From contig NZ_JH378832.1 in assembly GCF_000235445.1 (NCBI RefSeq), positions 1-16,524 on the forward strand: DNA of 16,524 nucleotides, given 5' to 3'. Position numbers and translations under genes: made by a program. Shown here piece after piece: positions 7,970 to 14,727 of the stretch. The stretch comes from Johnsonella ignava ATCC 51276. Its GTDB lineage: Bacteria; Bacillota; Clostridia; Lachnospirales; Lachnospiraceae. The notes under the pieces are model-generated. The model saw nothing but the letters and a program-made list of their open reading frames with translations, did not search any database and was not told the origin of the DNA. The first letter of the stretch is position 1; the number at the start of each line of letters is the position of its first letter.

Positions 7970-7993
7970 GGCTGTTTTAAAAATATAACAGCC
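7970..7993 (-). other. Hairpin in the pfkA 5' UTR
   Basis: A perfect 7-base inverted repeat (GGCTGTT/AACAGCC, ten-base AT loop) lies between the pfkA promoter and its ribosome binding site, ending about six bases before the AGGAGG region. It could stabilise the transcript 5' end or be a regulator site; nothing in the sequence tells which. Confidence 0.5.
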
Positions 7994-8003
7994 ACCTCAT
8001 AAT

Positions 8004-8032
8004 AGTATAATATTAATTTAAAACTCTTACAA
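8004..8032 (-). promoter_or_regulatory. pfkA promoter
   Basis: On the minus strand, TTGTAA (8032-8027), a 17-base spacer and TATACT (8009-8004) precede pfkA. The predicted start is near 7997, so the hairpin at 7970-7993 would form at the very 5' end of the transcript. Confidence 0.65.
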
Positions 8033-8099
8033 GCGAAATGTTACATTTTTAATACTAAATTATTTATTTTTCTTGAATTTTTCATATAATTAAATACCT

Positions 8100-8163
8100 A
8101 AAAGGCTATAGAAACATCCAATACATTAAATTAAAAGTGTTTTGAATATTTCCATAGCCTTTT
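8100..8163 (-). terminator. Terminator of the SRP RNA gene
   Basis: Bases 8149-8163 and 8100-8114 form a 15-base inverted repeat with one G-U wobble and a 34-base loop. On the minus strand the 3' arm ends in TTTT. It begins a few bases beyond the SRP RNA 3' end. The repeat is nearly symmetric, with A-runs on one side and T-runs on the other. Confidence 0.7.
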
Positions 8164-8167
8164 ATAT

Positions 8168-8434
8168 TTCCGTACATCCTGCTTTGAATGCCAGCCATAA
8201 ACGTTACCCGGACAGTTGACTCGGCGACGGCTGTCTTACGGCACACAAAAGCTCCCGCTTATTGCTGCTACATTCCTGTCCTGACAAGGTTCACAGGGTT
8301 TTGTTGCGTAAGGACCCTCACGTCAGCATCACTTATCCGGGGCAGCCTTACAGATGGACACCCTAGGCAGGATATCACCTCTGCTAAAGCGGGTTGCAGA
8401 TACAGGGCACCGCTATCTCCCCGGCTGTACGGAT
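8168..8434 (-). ncRNA. ffs: Signal recognition particle RNA, large Gram-positive type
   Basis: The minus strand carries an RNA of about 265 bases with both SRP hallmarks. The 5' Alu domain contains CCGGGGAGATAGCGGTGCCC and the pairing GCAACCCGCT/AGCAGAGG (about 8360-8425). The 3' part contains the domain IV core, GTCAGGACAGGAATGTAGCA (8287-8268), with its GGAA tetraloop and AGCAG internal loop, which binds Ffh. The ends CCGTACA (8432-8426) and TGTACGG (8176-8170) are exactly complementary and define the closing helix. With Ffh it targets ribosomes making membrane and secreted proteins to the translocon; the Alu domain of long forms is linked to elongation arrest. A consensus promoter and a terminator frame it as a stand-alone gene. 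Confidence 0.95.
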
Positions 8435-8438
8435 TACC

Positions 8439-8467
8439 AGTATAATGCCTTTTAAGACTCATGTCAA
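8439..8467 (-). promoter_or_regulatory. SRP RNA promoter
   Basis: On the minus strand, TTGACA (8467-8462), a 17-base spacer and TATACT (8444-8439) place the start at about 8432-8434, exactly where the SRP RNA closing helix begins. This independent agreement supports both calls. Confidence 0.88.
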
Positions 8468-8763
8468 GTGGCATATGCATTACAGTTTATCCCCCTCTCT
8501 AAATATGCTTTAAAAAGAAACAGCTGACAGTATAATAGCACTGATATAGTATTCTCTTAACACAAATACTGCAAAAATTCAGCAACAGACTGCATCTTAT
8601 TTTTAAATATATATATCAAAATAAATACCGGGGGATAAAATATTGTATATTTATATAGAAATTGTTCTTAATATTAGAATTGTTTTATATGTAATTAATT
8701 GATATTTTAAAATTGCACTGAAAATAAGATTAAAAAAACGTGATAATACACAATTGACTTTTT
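8468..8763. other. AT-rich divergent intergenic stretch without a gene
   Basis: About 300 bases lie between the leftward SRP RNA promoter and the rightward promoter at 8764. I see no convincing coding frame, RNA gene or repeat. It contains several AT-rich blocks (for example 8605-8630 and 8640-8700) and isolated TATAAT/TATACT-like hexamers around 8528-8536 without well-placed -35 partners. Confidence 0.5.
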
Positions 8764-8772
8764 TGATATAAT
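8764..8772 (+). promoter_or_regulatory. Extended -10 promoter for the surface-protein leader
   Basis: TGATATAAT gives a perfect extended -10 (TG at 8764-8765, TATAAT at 8767-8772) with no good -35 at 17 bases. The predicted start is about 8779. It is the best rightward promoter before the large gene at 9308 and implies a leader of about 530 bases. Confidence 0.5.
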
Positions 8773-8863
8773 ATTTAAACTTAAAGGTAATAATTACACT
8801 TTTAGATTTATAAGAGTTTGATTATTTATAGGAAATGCAGTTTTTTTAGAACTCAGTAATGCA

Positions 8864-8918
8864 GCATAGATGTGTTTTTTGGTTTCTATGCATAACAGCA
8901 GCTGTATTGCAGTTGCTG
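8864..8918 (+). other. Two adjacent leader stem-loops
   Basis: Stem 1 pairs GCATAGA (8864-8870) with TCTATGC (8885-8891). Stem 2 pairs CAGCAGCTG (8896-8904) with CAGTTGCTG (8910-8918), nine pairs with one wobble and a five-base loop. Stem 2 ends ten bases before a strong ribosome binding site. Together they suggest a structured 5' leader. I do not recognise a known riboswitch class. Confidence 0.5.
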
Positions 8919-8927
8919 CCGTGAATT

Positions 8928-8953
8928 GGAGGTGGTATCATATGTTCGTTTAA
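8928..8953 (+). promoter_or_regulatory. Strong ribosome binding site with three-codon ORF (Met-Phe-Val-stop)
   Basis: GGAGGT (8928-8933) sits eight bases before ATG (8942), followed by TTC GTT TAA. Such a strong site with almost no coding capacity suggests ribosome loading for regulation. Alternatively it is a wrecked gene start: the frame one base to the right is open for about 32 codons after the ATG region (to the TAA ending at 9042) with a hydrophobic composition, but it lacks a normal start codon. Confidence 0.4.
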
Positions 8954-8958
8954 ACTAA

Positions 8959-9022
8959 CTGCCGTAACAACCGGATATTTCAGTTTTTACAGGGCTTTTA
9001 TGGCAGAGTTTTGTTTTGTATT
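8959..9022 (+). terminator. Terminator-like leader hairpin (possible attenuator)
   Basis: CTGCCGTAA (8959-8967) pairs with TTATGGCAG (8998-9006) with one wobble over a 30-base loop. A T-rich but interrupted tail (GTTTTGTTTTG at 9008-9018) follows. It begins six bases after the stop of the three-codon ORF, so a ribosome there could affect folding. The tail is weaker than a canonical U-tract. Confidence 0.4.
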
Positions 9023-9042
9023 TATAGTAAAAATGTATTAAG

Positions 9043-9120
9043 CCAATGTTTAATGTAAGTCGAAAGTCGATTGCTGTGTAATTACCGACATGAAATATTA
9101 ATAAAAAACATTAACATTGG
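9043..9120 (+). repeat. Imperfect inverted repeat in the leader
   Basis: CCAATGTTTAATGT (9043-9056) pairs with ACATTAACATTGG (9108-9120), 13 pairs with one bulged base, enclosing about 50 bases. Inside are two copies of AGTCGA and a GTCG/CGAC pairing, so a branched fold is possible. It might be a structured RNA or a small mobile-element relic; no target-site duplication is evident. Confidence 0.4.
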
Positions 9121-9163
9121 ACAAATAATTAACATCAAAAAGCAGTAGTATTTTATTTTATAA

Positions 9164-9224
9164 GGCTTTAGGAAACGATAAAGCCGAATCTAAGTCTATT
9201 TGTATAGGCTATATAGTCTATACA
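9164..9224 (+). other. Two leader hairpins just before the start region
   Basis: GGCTTTA (9164-9170) pairs perfectly with TAAAGCC (9179-9185) over an eight-base loop. TGTATAG (9201-9207) pairs perfectly with CTATACA (9218-9224) over a ten-base loop. The second hairpin ends seven bases before the GAGGAG ribosome binding site at 9232. Confidence 0.45.
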
Positions 9225-9244
9225 GTGTTATGAGGAGATAAAAA

Positions 9245-9283
9245 ATGAATTCAAAGAATAATTTAATAAAAAAGTTTACATAA
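9245..9283 (+). CDS. Twelve-codon ORF in frame with the large surface gene
   Basis: A strong GAGGAG site (9232-9237) lies seven bases before ATG at 9245. The peptide is Met-Asn-Ser-Lys-Asn-Asn-Leu-Ile-Lys-Lys-Phe-Thr and stops at TAA (9281-9283). The stop is in the same frame as the large gene that begins with GTG at 9308, with eight sense codons between them. If the TAA were a sense codon, the joined product would start with a textbook Lys/Arg-rich signal-peptide n-region. This is therefore either a regulatory upstream ORF or the original gene start broken by a nonsense change. Confidence 0.5.
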   Translation: MNSKNNLIKKFT

Positions 9284-9307
9284 ATATATTTTAAAAGGTT
9301 TTTCTGC

Positions 9308-12300
9308 GTGCTGACAGCTATTTTGCTTATATCAGCCAATATTTTAAATATAAATTTTTTATACGCCTATGCCGATGAAAATAATAAGTCTGTTGCCAGA
9401 GACGTAGTACTTGTAATAGATACCTCCTACAGTATGGAAGGGCAGCCCATTGAAGCGGTAAAAACGGCATCAAAGCAGTTTTGTGATGATTTGCTGGATT
9501 CAACTGATGATAATAAGGTGGCAATAGTTCTGTACGCCGGAAATGTTTACAGCAAAAAGGAATTTACAAACAACTTATCCGAGTTACATAGCTACATTGA
9601 CAGTATAGGGCTAAGATCCGCAACCAATATATATGATGCACTGGTATCCGCAAAAGAGCTTTTGGATAACCATACAGGCAGAGAGGATGCAATAAAAAAT
9701 ATAATCCTCTTGACTGACGGACTGCCACATCACAGCCCCCCGGCTGAAGATGACAGGTATGCAGATCTTCAAAGTGAGGGTACAGGTAAAAACGCTACAT
9801 ACATATATAACTATTATACGGAGAATCTGAAAAACAACTATAATGTGTATACATTAGGTTTTTACCATAAACTTAATGAGACATTAAGACCGTTTGCCAA
9901 CAAGTTCATGTCCGATATACAAAATAACGGTTATTATGAAGTAAAGGACGCTACTAAAATAAGGTTTGCCTTTAAAGACATAGTTAAAAAAATAAATAAT
10001 TCAAAATGCCCTGTAATAGTGGTGCCGGGTATAATGGGGTCGAGATTGTTTAAGGGCGAAAAACTTGTTTGGATTCCGAAAGGTATGTTTAATTCATTAA
10101 AAGCTATAAGTAAATATAGTAAAAATATGGTAATCAGTCAGAAGCTTAGTGTAAGAGGTAACTATGATGAGAACGGAAAACCTGTAAATCAGGCTCTGCT
10201 TCCGGAATCTAAAAGGGAGTACGGTGCCTATGACTCATCAAAGTTATTAATTGACGGTATTATAGGAAGATTTTCTGAACTTGGAATACCAAGAAGATCT
10301 GTATACATCTTCTCCTATGATTTTAGGAAAAGTAATTCAGAAAATTCTGAAAAATTGAATAAATTTATAAATGATGTGCTAAAAGCAAATCCAAATTACA
10401 GTCAGGTAGATGTCGTTGCCCACAGTATGGGAGGGTTGGTGCTTTCATCCTACGTAAATGCCAACGGAAGTGATAAACTCAGACGTATTATAACGGCAGC
10501 AACACCGTATGAAGGTGCTACAAGGATGATACAATCCACATTAACATCCAAGGTTACTGATAACATAGGGGGGAATTTTGCTTTGAAGTATCTTGGAGGT
10601 TTTTCACAAGACATTAAGACATCATATCCCTCCATTGCCCAGCTTATGCCCACAAAAAGGTATTTTAATTCGACAGTCAATTCAACCGGCAATGTAAGCA
10701 GCCTTTTTAAAACATATAAAGATGAAGGATTTATAGCTAAGCCGACTTTGGTAGTTGGCATGACTTATGATGATTATTACAATATAAATAAAAAACTATT
10801 TAAAAATTTATATGATGAAGCTGTAGGTTTTCATAATTCAATCATAAGAAATAATACCAATATACTGGCAACACTGGATAAATCTTATTTTGTCATAGGT
10901 ACGGGAGAAAAAACTGTTACAGGATTAACCTATGATGAAAATGGTATTACTAATTTAACATATGACAATGGAGGTGATGGAACCGTACCTTTAAGTTCTG
11001 AAAATATGATTGGATATCTTGATAATCTTCCGTCCGGAAGAACTGCAGCTTTTCAAACAAATCATACGGGAGTTATAGGCTTTAATCCCTCAGAAGGAAC
11101 GGAGGCGGCAAGCCGTAATTCAGTGAATTGGATAATTGATATACTTGCAAAAGGCTCATCCGATATAGCAATTCCCAAGTACGACCCTACAAGATTTATA
11201 GTTATAAGGGTTGCATGCCCTGTAGATGCGGAAATATCTAAAGACGGTAAGGTGCTTAGCTCCAACGAAGAAGTTTTCAATGACAGCACTTCATTCGGCT
11301 GCATGGATCTTTGCGGTAAAGACGGAGAGATAAAGATGTTCTGTATTGATGATGCCGCCGATTATAATATAAAGCTTAAAGGTACCGATACCGGCAGGAT
11401 GGACTACTCAATAAGATATTTTAATGAAGATGCAACTCTGGATAAGGAATTTAATTTTACAAACGTTCCCATAACTGATACTACGGTAATAACTACCAAA
11501 TCAGATATAAATGATATTAAGCTTTCACTGGACTCCGATAATGACGGCAATACGGACTATACACTTGCTCCGCAAGACTATTCGGAGCTTAAGCTTCCTG
11601 AAAGCCCAAGAAAGGATTTACTTGAACCCGGATATACGCTTAATATGGGAAATGGAGGTCTTATCTCTTCTATTACAAGAGACGGCAGAGAAATTGAAAT
11701 AGCATCTACTGAAGAAGCCCCGGTAAATGAAGGAGATAAGGCTGAGATCACGGCACCTGAGTATAAGTCGGGCTTTAAGTTTAAATACTGGGACCTTGCG
11801 TATGGAGATATAAATTTAAACAGAAATGAAAGAACTCAGGTAATAACGGTAAATAAATCGGATATAAGATTAAATGCAGTTTATGAAGAAACTCCTTTAG
11901 CAAGCGATTCAAATGCTTCAAAGGCGGGAATTGTTTATGAATCCAAAAGCGGAAACTTTGCAATAAATGTATGGGGAGAAGAAAACAGTGATTATACAGA
12001 CTTAAAAACAGCTTTAATAAGCAATGAGGAAGATCGTGCCGTTCTTGAGGAAGGCAAGGAACTTAAGTACTCTGTTGTATTTAATGAAGCTGTACCTACC
12101 GCTTCAGACTCAAATGCCATAAAATCCGTTGAAGGTGAATATGTAAAAGCGGCATTAAAGCTTGATATAGGACTTAAAAGATATGTAAATAATATATTCT
12201 CACCTCTTGCATCGAATACAACACCTAAAGTCCATGTATATGCGAAACTTCCAAATAAAATGCTTGGAAAAAGTGAGTATAAATTATGGAAACTTGAAAA

Positions 12301-13399
12301 AGATGAAAACAGTACCGATACAGTCCTAACTGAAATAGATACTTCACATACCAAGCTTAATACACCGTATTTTACAGGAAGTTTTGACTTTACCTCAGAT
12401 ATAGGCAGTAAAATTCTGATCTCGTATAAGGACACAAACAGGGTTGCAATAGTTAGCGCTCTGCCCGGCGAAAAATATTCACAGGCAAAAGTTAATGTAC
12501 TGAATGTAATATCGGGTCAGACACTGGAAAATAATCCTGAATATAATATGCTTGCCCTTGATATAGATAAAATATATACGGAGCCTGCAACTGGCATTGT
12601 ATATAATTTTGCCGGACTGTCAAAGGACAAAGAAGGTCATAAAAAAATAGGAACCGATGTACCTATAAAGGAACAGATGATCTTATATACTGTATATGAA
12701 CCTGCCAAAACCGATAACAGAGGCAGTGATAATACACCTCGGGGCAATATAAATGATATGCCTGATAATACGTCCGATAATCATGATGATAATAAAAACT
12801 ATTCCAAGGATAAAAAAACAGGTGATTCGAAAAGTGATGGCGTATATTCATCAAGCAGTTCAACTAACTCTTTATCTAAAATTATATATGCACATAAGTC
12901 TGCTGCCGAAACTGAAGGCGGAAAGTGGATAAGTCTTGATAATGACAGGAAAAAATGGGCATTTGAATTAAAGGATAAAAGCAGGATAAAAAGAGCATGG
13001 GCTGAAATTAAAGATGCATCAGGTGCTGTAAATACCTACTGTTTTGATGAAAAAGGAGTAATGCAAATCGGTTGGATAACACATGAAGGCGGTATATGGT
13101 ATTTCCTTGAAGCTCAGGATGAAAGGATGCTTGGAAGTCTTAAAAAGGGCTGGTACCATGATAATAATGATAAATACTGGTATTATCTGAATCCGCAAAC
13201 CGGAGTTATGGAAAAAGGCTGGCAGATGATAAATAACAAGTGGTATTATTTTTCAGAGATTCAGAGAAATCTAAAATATAATAATGAAACGGGGGAAAAT
13301 GAATATTATCCTCAGAGACCATACGGCTCTATGTATATAAATGAAAAAACACCTGACAATTATAATATTGGAAATGACGGGAATTTAATCGGAAATTAA
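9308..13399 (+). CDS. Exported VWA domain-LCAT/lipase-like hydrolase with cell-wall-binding repeats
   Basis: The product is 1363 residues from GTG, with a weak AAAAGG site nine bases upstream. In order: a signal peptide (hydrophobic 4-18, cleavage likely after Ala-Tyr-Ala22); a von Willebrand A domain (about 30-225) with an intact metal site Asp38-x-Ser40-x-Ser42, Thr106 and Asp137; an LCAT/lipase-like alpha/beta hydrolase (about 232-620) with Val-Pro-Gly-Ile-Met-Gly-Ser, nucleophile elbow Ala-His-Ser373-Met-Gly-Gly, Asp557 in Gly-Gly-Asp-Gly-Thr-Val-Pro and His586 in Asn-His-Thr-Gly-Val; a calcium-loop-like Asp742-Ser-Asp-Asn-Asp-Gly-Asn; beta-rich repeats (about 815-1135) with Ala-Ser-Asp-Ser-Asn-Ala linkers; an Asn/Asp/Ser-rich hinge; and Trp/Tyr/Gly cell-wall-binding repeats (about 1205-1325). 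It probably acts outside the cell on ester lipids while attached to the wall; substrate unknown. The start lacks the usual positive n-region (see 9245-9283). Confidence 0.85.
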   Translation: MLTAILLISANILNINFLYAYADENNKSVARDVVLVIDTSYSMEGQPIEAVKTASKQFCDDLLDSTDDNKVAIVLYAGNVYSKKEFTNNLSELHSYIDSIGLRSATNIYDALVSAKELLDNHTGREDAIKNIILLTDGLPHHSPPAEDDRYADLQSEGTGKNATYIYNYYTENLKNNYNVYTLGFYHKLNETLRPFANKFMSDIQNNGYYEVKDATKIRFAFKDIVKKINNSKCPVIVVPGIMGSRLFKGEKLVWIPKGMFNSLKAISKYSKNMVISQKLSVRGNYDENGKPVNQALLPESKREYGAYDSSKLLIDGIIGRFSELGIPRRSVYIFSYDFRKSNSENSEKLNKFINDVLKANPNYSQVDVVAHSMGGLVLSSYVNANGSDKLRRIITAATPYEGATRMIQSTLTSKVTDNIGGNFALKYLGGFSQDIKTSYPSIAQLMPTKRYFNSTVNSTGNVSSLFKTYKDEGFIAKPTLVVGMTYDDYYNINKKLFKNLYDEAVGFHNSIIRNNTNILATLDKSYFVIGTGEKTVTGLTYDENGITNLTYDNGGDGTVPLSSENMIGYLDNLPSGRTAAFQTNHTGVIGFNPSEGTEAASRNSVNWIIDILAKGSSDIAIPKYDPTRFIVIRVACPVDAEISKDGKVLSSNEEVFNDSTSFGCMDLCGKDGEIKMFCIDDAADYNIKLKGTDTGRMDYSIRYFNEDATLDKEFNFTNVPITDTTVITTKSDINDIKLSLDSDNDGNTDYTLAPQDYSELKLPESPRKDLLEPGYTLNMGNGGLISSITRDGREIEIASTEEAPVNEGDKAEITAPEYKSGFKFKYWDLAYGDINLNRNERTQVITVNKSDIRLNAVYEETPLASDSNASKAGIVYESKSGNFAINVWGEENSDYTDLKTALISNEEDRAVLEEGKELKYSVVFNEAVPTASDSNAIKSVEGEYVKAALKLDIGLKRYVNNIFSPLASNTTPKVHVYAKLPNKMLGKSEYKLWKLEKDENSTDTVLTEIDTSHTKLNTPYFTGSFDFTSDIGSKILISYKDTNRVAIVSALPGEKYSQAKVNVLNVISGQTLENNPEYNMLALDIDKIYTEPATGIVYNFAGLSKDKEGHKKIGTDVPIKEQMILYTVYEPAKTDNRGSDNTPRGNINDMPDNTSDNHDDNKNYSKDKKTGDSKSDGVYSSSSSTNSLSKIIYAHKSAAETEGGKWISLDNDRKKWAFELKDKSRIKRAWAEIKDASGAVNTYCFDEKGVMQIGWITHEGGIWYFLEAQDERMLGSLKKGWYHDNNDKYWYYLNPQTGVMEKGWQMINNKWYYFSEIQRNLKYNNETGENEYYPQRPYGSMYINEKTPDNYNIGNDGNLIGN
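11515..13065 (+). repeat. Long segment duplicated at 15085-16524
   Basis: The C-terminal half of the large surface gene, from the calcium-loop-like motif onward, recurs in direct orientation about 3.5 kb downstream. By eye the copies differ at only a small minority of bases past 11753, with a few in-frame three- and six-base indels and one large deletion (about 104 bases, 11643-11746) in the downstream copy. The duplication runs past the window end, so its right boundary is unknown. Such long direct repeats could recombine with each other. Confidence 0.85.
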
Positions 13400-13437
13400 A
13401 GCCTGATAAAGCTTACTGATTATATTATGTGAATTAG

Positions 13438-13492
13438 CAGCTGTTGTATATTGATATAAACTGTGATATGTATATATCAAATACAACAGCTG
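13438..13492 (+). repeat. Long near-perfect inverted repeat between the surface gene and the membrane-protein genes
   Basis: The left arm 13438-13458 and right arm 13473-13492 are complementary over 20 bases with one bulged A and a 14-base loop; the outer part is CAGCTGTTGTAT/ATACAACAGCTG. It lies 39 bases after the surface-gene stop and 48 bases before the first small gene. There is no T-tract on the plus side, so it is not a classical intrinsic terminator. It could be an attenuator, an mRNA-stabilising 3' hairpin, or an RNA-processing site. Confidence 0.65.
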
Positions 13493-13539
13493 TAAATATA
13501 ATTACTATAAATCTACATTTAAGAAACCGAGGGAATATA

Positions 13540-13905
13540 ATGAAAATGAATAAATTTGAAGTGTTTTTCTTTTCATCAGTTGCAAGTATAATTATAAATT
13601 TTATATTAGGGTGTATTTTGACTTTGAGTGTTTTTTTACTGATGTTTGGTATTAGCATTGCAGGATTATCAGGACTAAATAAAGTTGATATTGTAGGCAT
13701 GGTTATAATATTCTTTGCATTTTTAGTACCATGGTCTATATATAATATATACAGATATCATCTATGGGAAAAATTCCAAAAATCTAAAGTTATTTATATC
13801 TGTACACTTATTATACCTTCTTTTTGTGTTAGTCTCATTCTAATTATAATGTCTATACCGGAGTATATAAAATACGGTCCGGGTCCACATCCTTTTATGA
13901 TCTAA
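13540..13905 (+). CDS. Small three-helix membrane protein A1, unknown function
   Basis: The protein is 121 residues. Start chosen at the ATG behind GAGGGA (seven bases), because the matching start in copy A2 has the same context; upstream in-frame ATGs fall inside the inverted repeat. Likely membrane helices are about 13-40, 50-71 and 84-105, with a positively charged loop Arg72-Tyr-His-Leu-Trp76-Glu-Lys-Phe-Gln-Lys between the last two and a short Pro/Gly tail. It shares Phe-Glu near the N-terminus, Ile-Ile-x-Asn and Tyr68-Asn-x-x-Arg72-x-x-x-Trp76 with the B proteins, so A and B are probably distant paralogues. I recognise no named family. It begins the A1-B1-A2-B2 run downstream of the surface hydrolase; an immunity or accessory role is conjecture. 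Confidence 0.75.
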   Translation: MKMNKFEVFFFSSVASIIINFILGCILTLSVFLLMFGISIAGLSGLNKVDIVGMVIIFFAFLVPWSIYNIYRYHLWEKFQKSKVIYICTLIIPSFCVSLILIIMSIPEYIKYGPGPHPFMI

Positions 13906-13939
13906 AGAAATTATTATAATGTTAACGAGGTATAAATAT

Positions 13940-14287
13940 ATGGATGATTTTGAGAAAAAATATTTTTCATTGAAACAGGCTTCAATTATAAATTTATTAT
14001 TTTTACTTTTTATCATATGGATTAATTACCAAATTAAAGAATTGTCATATAGTGATTTATATGATAAAGATACTATGGAATTTGCTGCAAAATACATGTT
14101 GTTATTTTCTAATGTTATATTTGGCGGAGGAATAGGAATGTATAATTTAATAAGATTAAATGTATGGTGTAAAGAAAACAGTAAATTATATAATCTCAAA
14201 AACTATATAATAACAATACTGATACTTGCACTGGCTATACTTATTATAGAATTAGCACTTTATTTAATCTTGTGGAAAAATATATAA
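13940..14287 (+). CDS. Small three-helix membrane protein B1, unknown function
   Basis: The protein is 115 residues. Start chosen at ATG 13940 behind GAGG (nine bases), since this context is conserved in B2; an ATG 21 bases earlier has no site of its own. Helices are about 15-29, 51-70 and 88-112. The first loop carries acidic residues (Tyr-Ser-Asp-Leu-Tyr-Asp-Lys-Asp), and a charged Cys-Lys-Glu-Asn-Ser-Lys loop follows Tyr68-Asn-x-x-Arg72-x-x-x-Trp76, which falls at exactly the same residue numbers as in A1. It ends with an aromatic/basic tail Trp-Lys-Asn-Ile. It lies 34 bases after A1 and 38 before A2, so the four genes are probably one transcript. Function unknown. Confidence 0.75.
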   Translation: MDDFEKKYFSLKQASIINLLFLLFIIWINYQIKELSYSDLYDKDTMEFAAKYMLLFSNVIFGGGIGMYNLIRLNVWCKENSKLYNLKNYIITILILALAILIIELALYLILWKNI

Positions 14288-14325
14288 TCACTATAAATCT
14301 ACATTTAAGAAACAGAGGAAATATA

Positions 14326-14691
14326 ATGAAAATGAATCAATTTGAAAAGTTTTTCTTTTCATCAGTTGCAAGTGTGATTATAAATTTTGCATTAGGATGT
14401 ATTTTGGCTTGGTCTCTTCTTTGGCTGTCATGGATACTAAATTTTTCAGGATTATCAGAGATGAGCAAAAGTGATGTTGCAGGTACAATTATGGAATTCT
14501 TTGCATTTTTAGTACCATGGTCTATATATAATATATACAGATATCATCTATGGGAAAAATTCCAAAAACAAAAAGTGATTTATATATGTACACTTATTAT
14601 ACCTTCTTTTTGTATTAGCCTCATTATAATTATAATGCATATATCTGATTATATAAAGTACGGTCCAAATAGAAGTTTTCCTTTTTTGTAA
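14326..14691 (+). CDS. Small three-helix membrane protein A2, diverged copy of A1
   Basis: The protein is 121 residues, the same length as A1, with a GAGGAA site before ATG. Residues of about 58-81 (Phe-Phe-Ala-Phe-Leu-Val-Pro-Trp through Lys-Phe-Gln-Lys) are identical to A1, and helix 3 nearly so. Residues of about 28-57 and the last six to eight differ strongly: A1 has a Ser-Val-Phe-Leu-Leu-Met-Phe-Gly-Ile stretch where A2 has a Trp-rich Ser-Leu-Leu-Trp-Leu-Ser-Trp-Ile. The variable part covers the second half of helix 1 and the loop to helix 2. Such focused change in a recent duplicate hints at selection for different partners, though relaxed constraint is possible. Confidence 0.75.
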   Translation: MKMNQFEKFFFSSVASVIINFALGCILAWSLLWLSWILNFSGLSEMSKSDVAGTIMEFFAFLVPWSIYNIYRYHLWEKFQKQKVIYICTLIIPSFCISLIIIIMHISDYIKYGPNRSFPFL

Positions 14692-14727
14692 TATATAATA
14701 CTATCACCTGAAATGAGGTATAAATAT

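Noticed and set aside
8188..8480. Open frames on both strands at 8188-8445 (+) and 8268-8480 (-)
   Set aside because: Both overlap the SRP RNA gene, whose domain IV, Alu domain, closing helix, promoter and terminator are all visible; neither frame has a ribosome binding site.
8860..9020. T-box riboswitch (AGGTGG motif, AGTA, downstream hairpin)
   Set aside because: The AGGTGG lies in a ribosome binding site, the rest of the antiterminator consensus and stem I elements are not there, and the downstream gene is not an amino-acid or tRNA-charging gene.
9043..9120. Miniature inverted-repeat transposable element
   Set aside because: Terminal repeats are imperfect, no flanking target duplication is clear, and no second copy exists in the window; kept only as an inverted repeat.
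9160..9230. Cyclic di-GMP riboswitch in the leader near AAACGATAAAGCC
   Set aside because: Only a loose resemblance to the conserved GCAAAGCC stretch; the second helix, tetraloop and receptor are not identifiable.
13444..13539. Upstream ATG at 13444 as the start of A1, adding 32 residues
   Set aside because: The extension lies in the inverted repeat and non-coding spacer, and the paralogue A2 shows conserved ribosome binding site and start only at the position equivalent to 13540.
14272..14325. Upstream ATG at 14272 as the start of A2
   Set aside because: It lies inside the end of B1 with no site of its own; GAGGAA before 14326 is well placed and matches A1.
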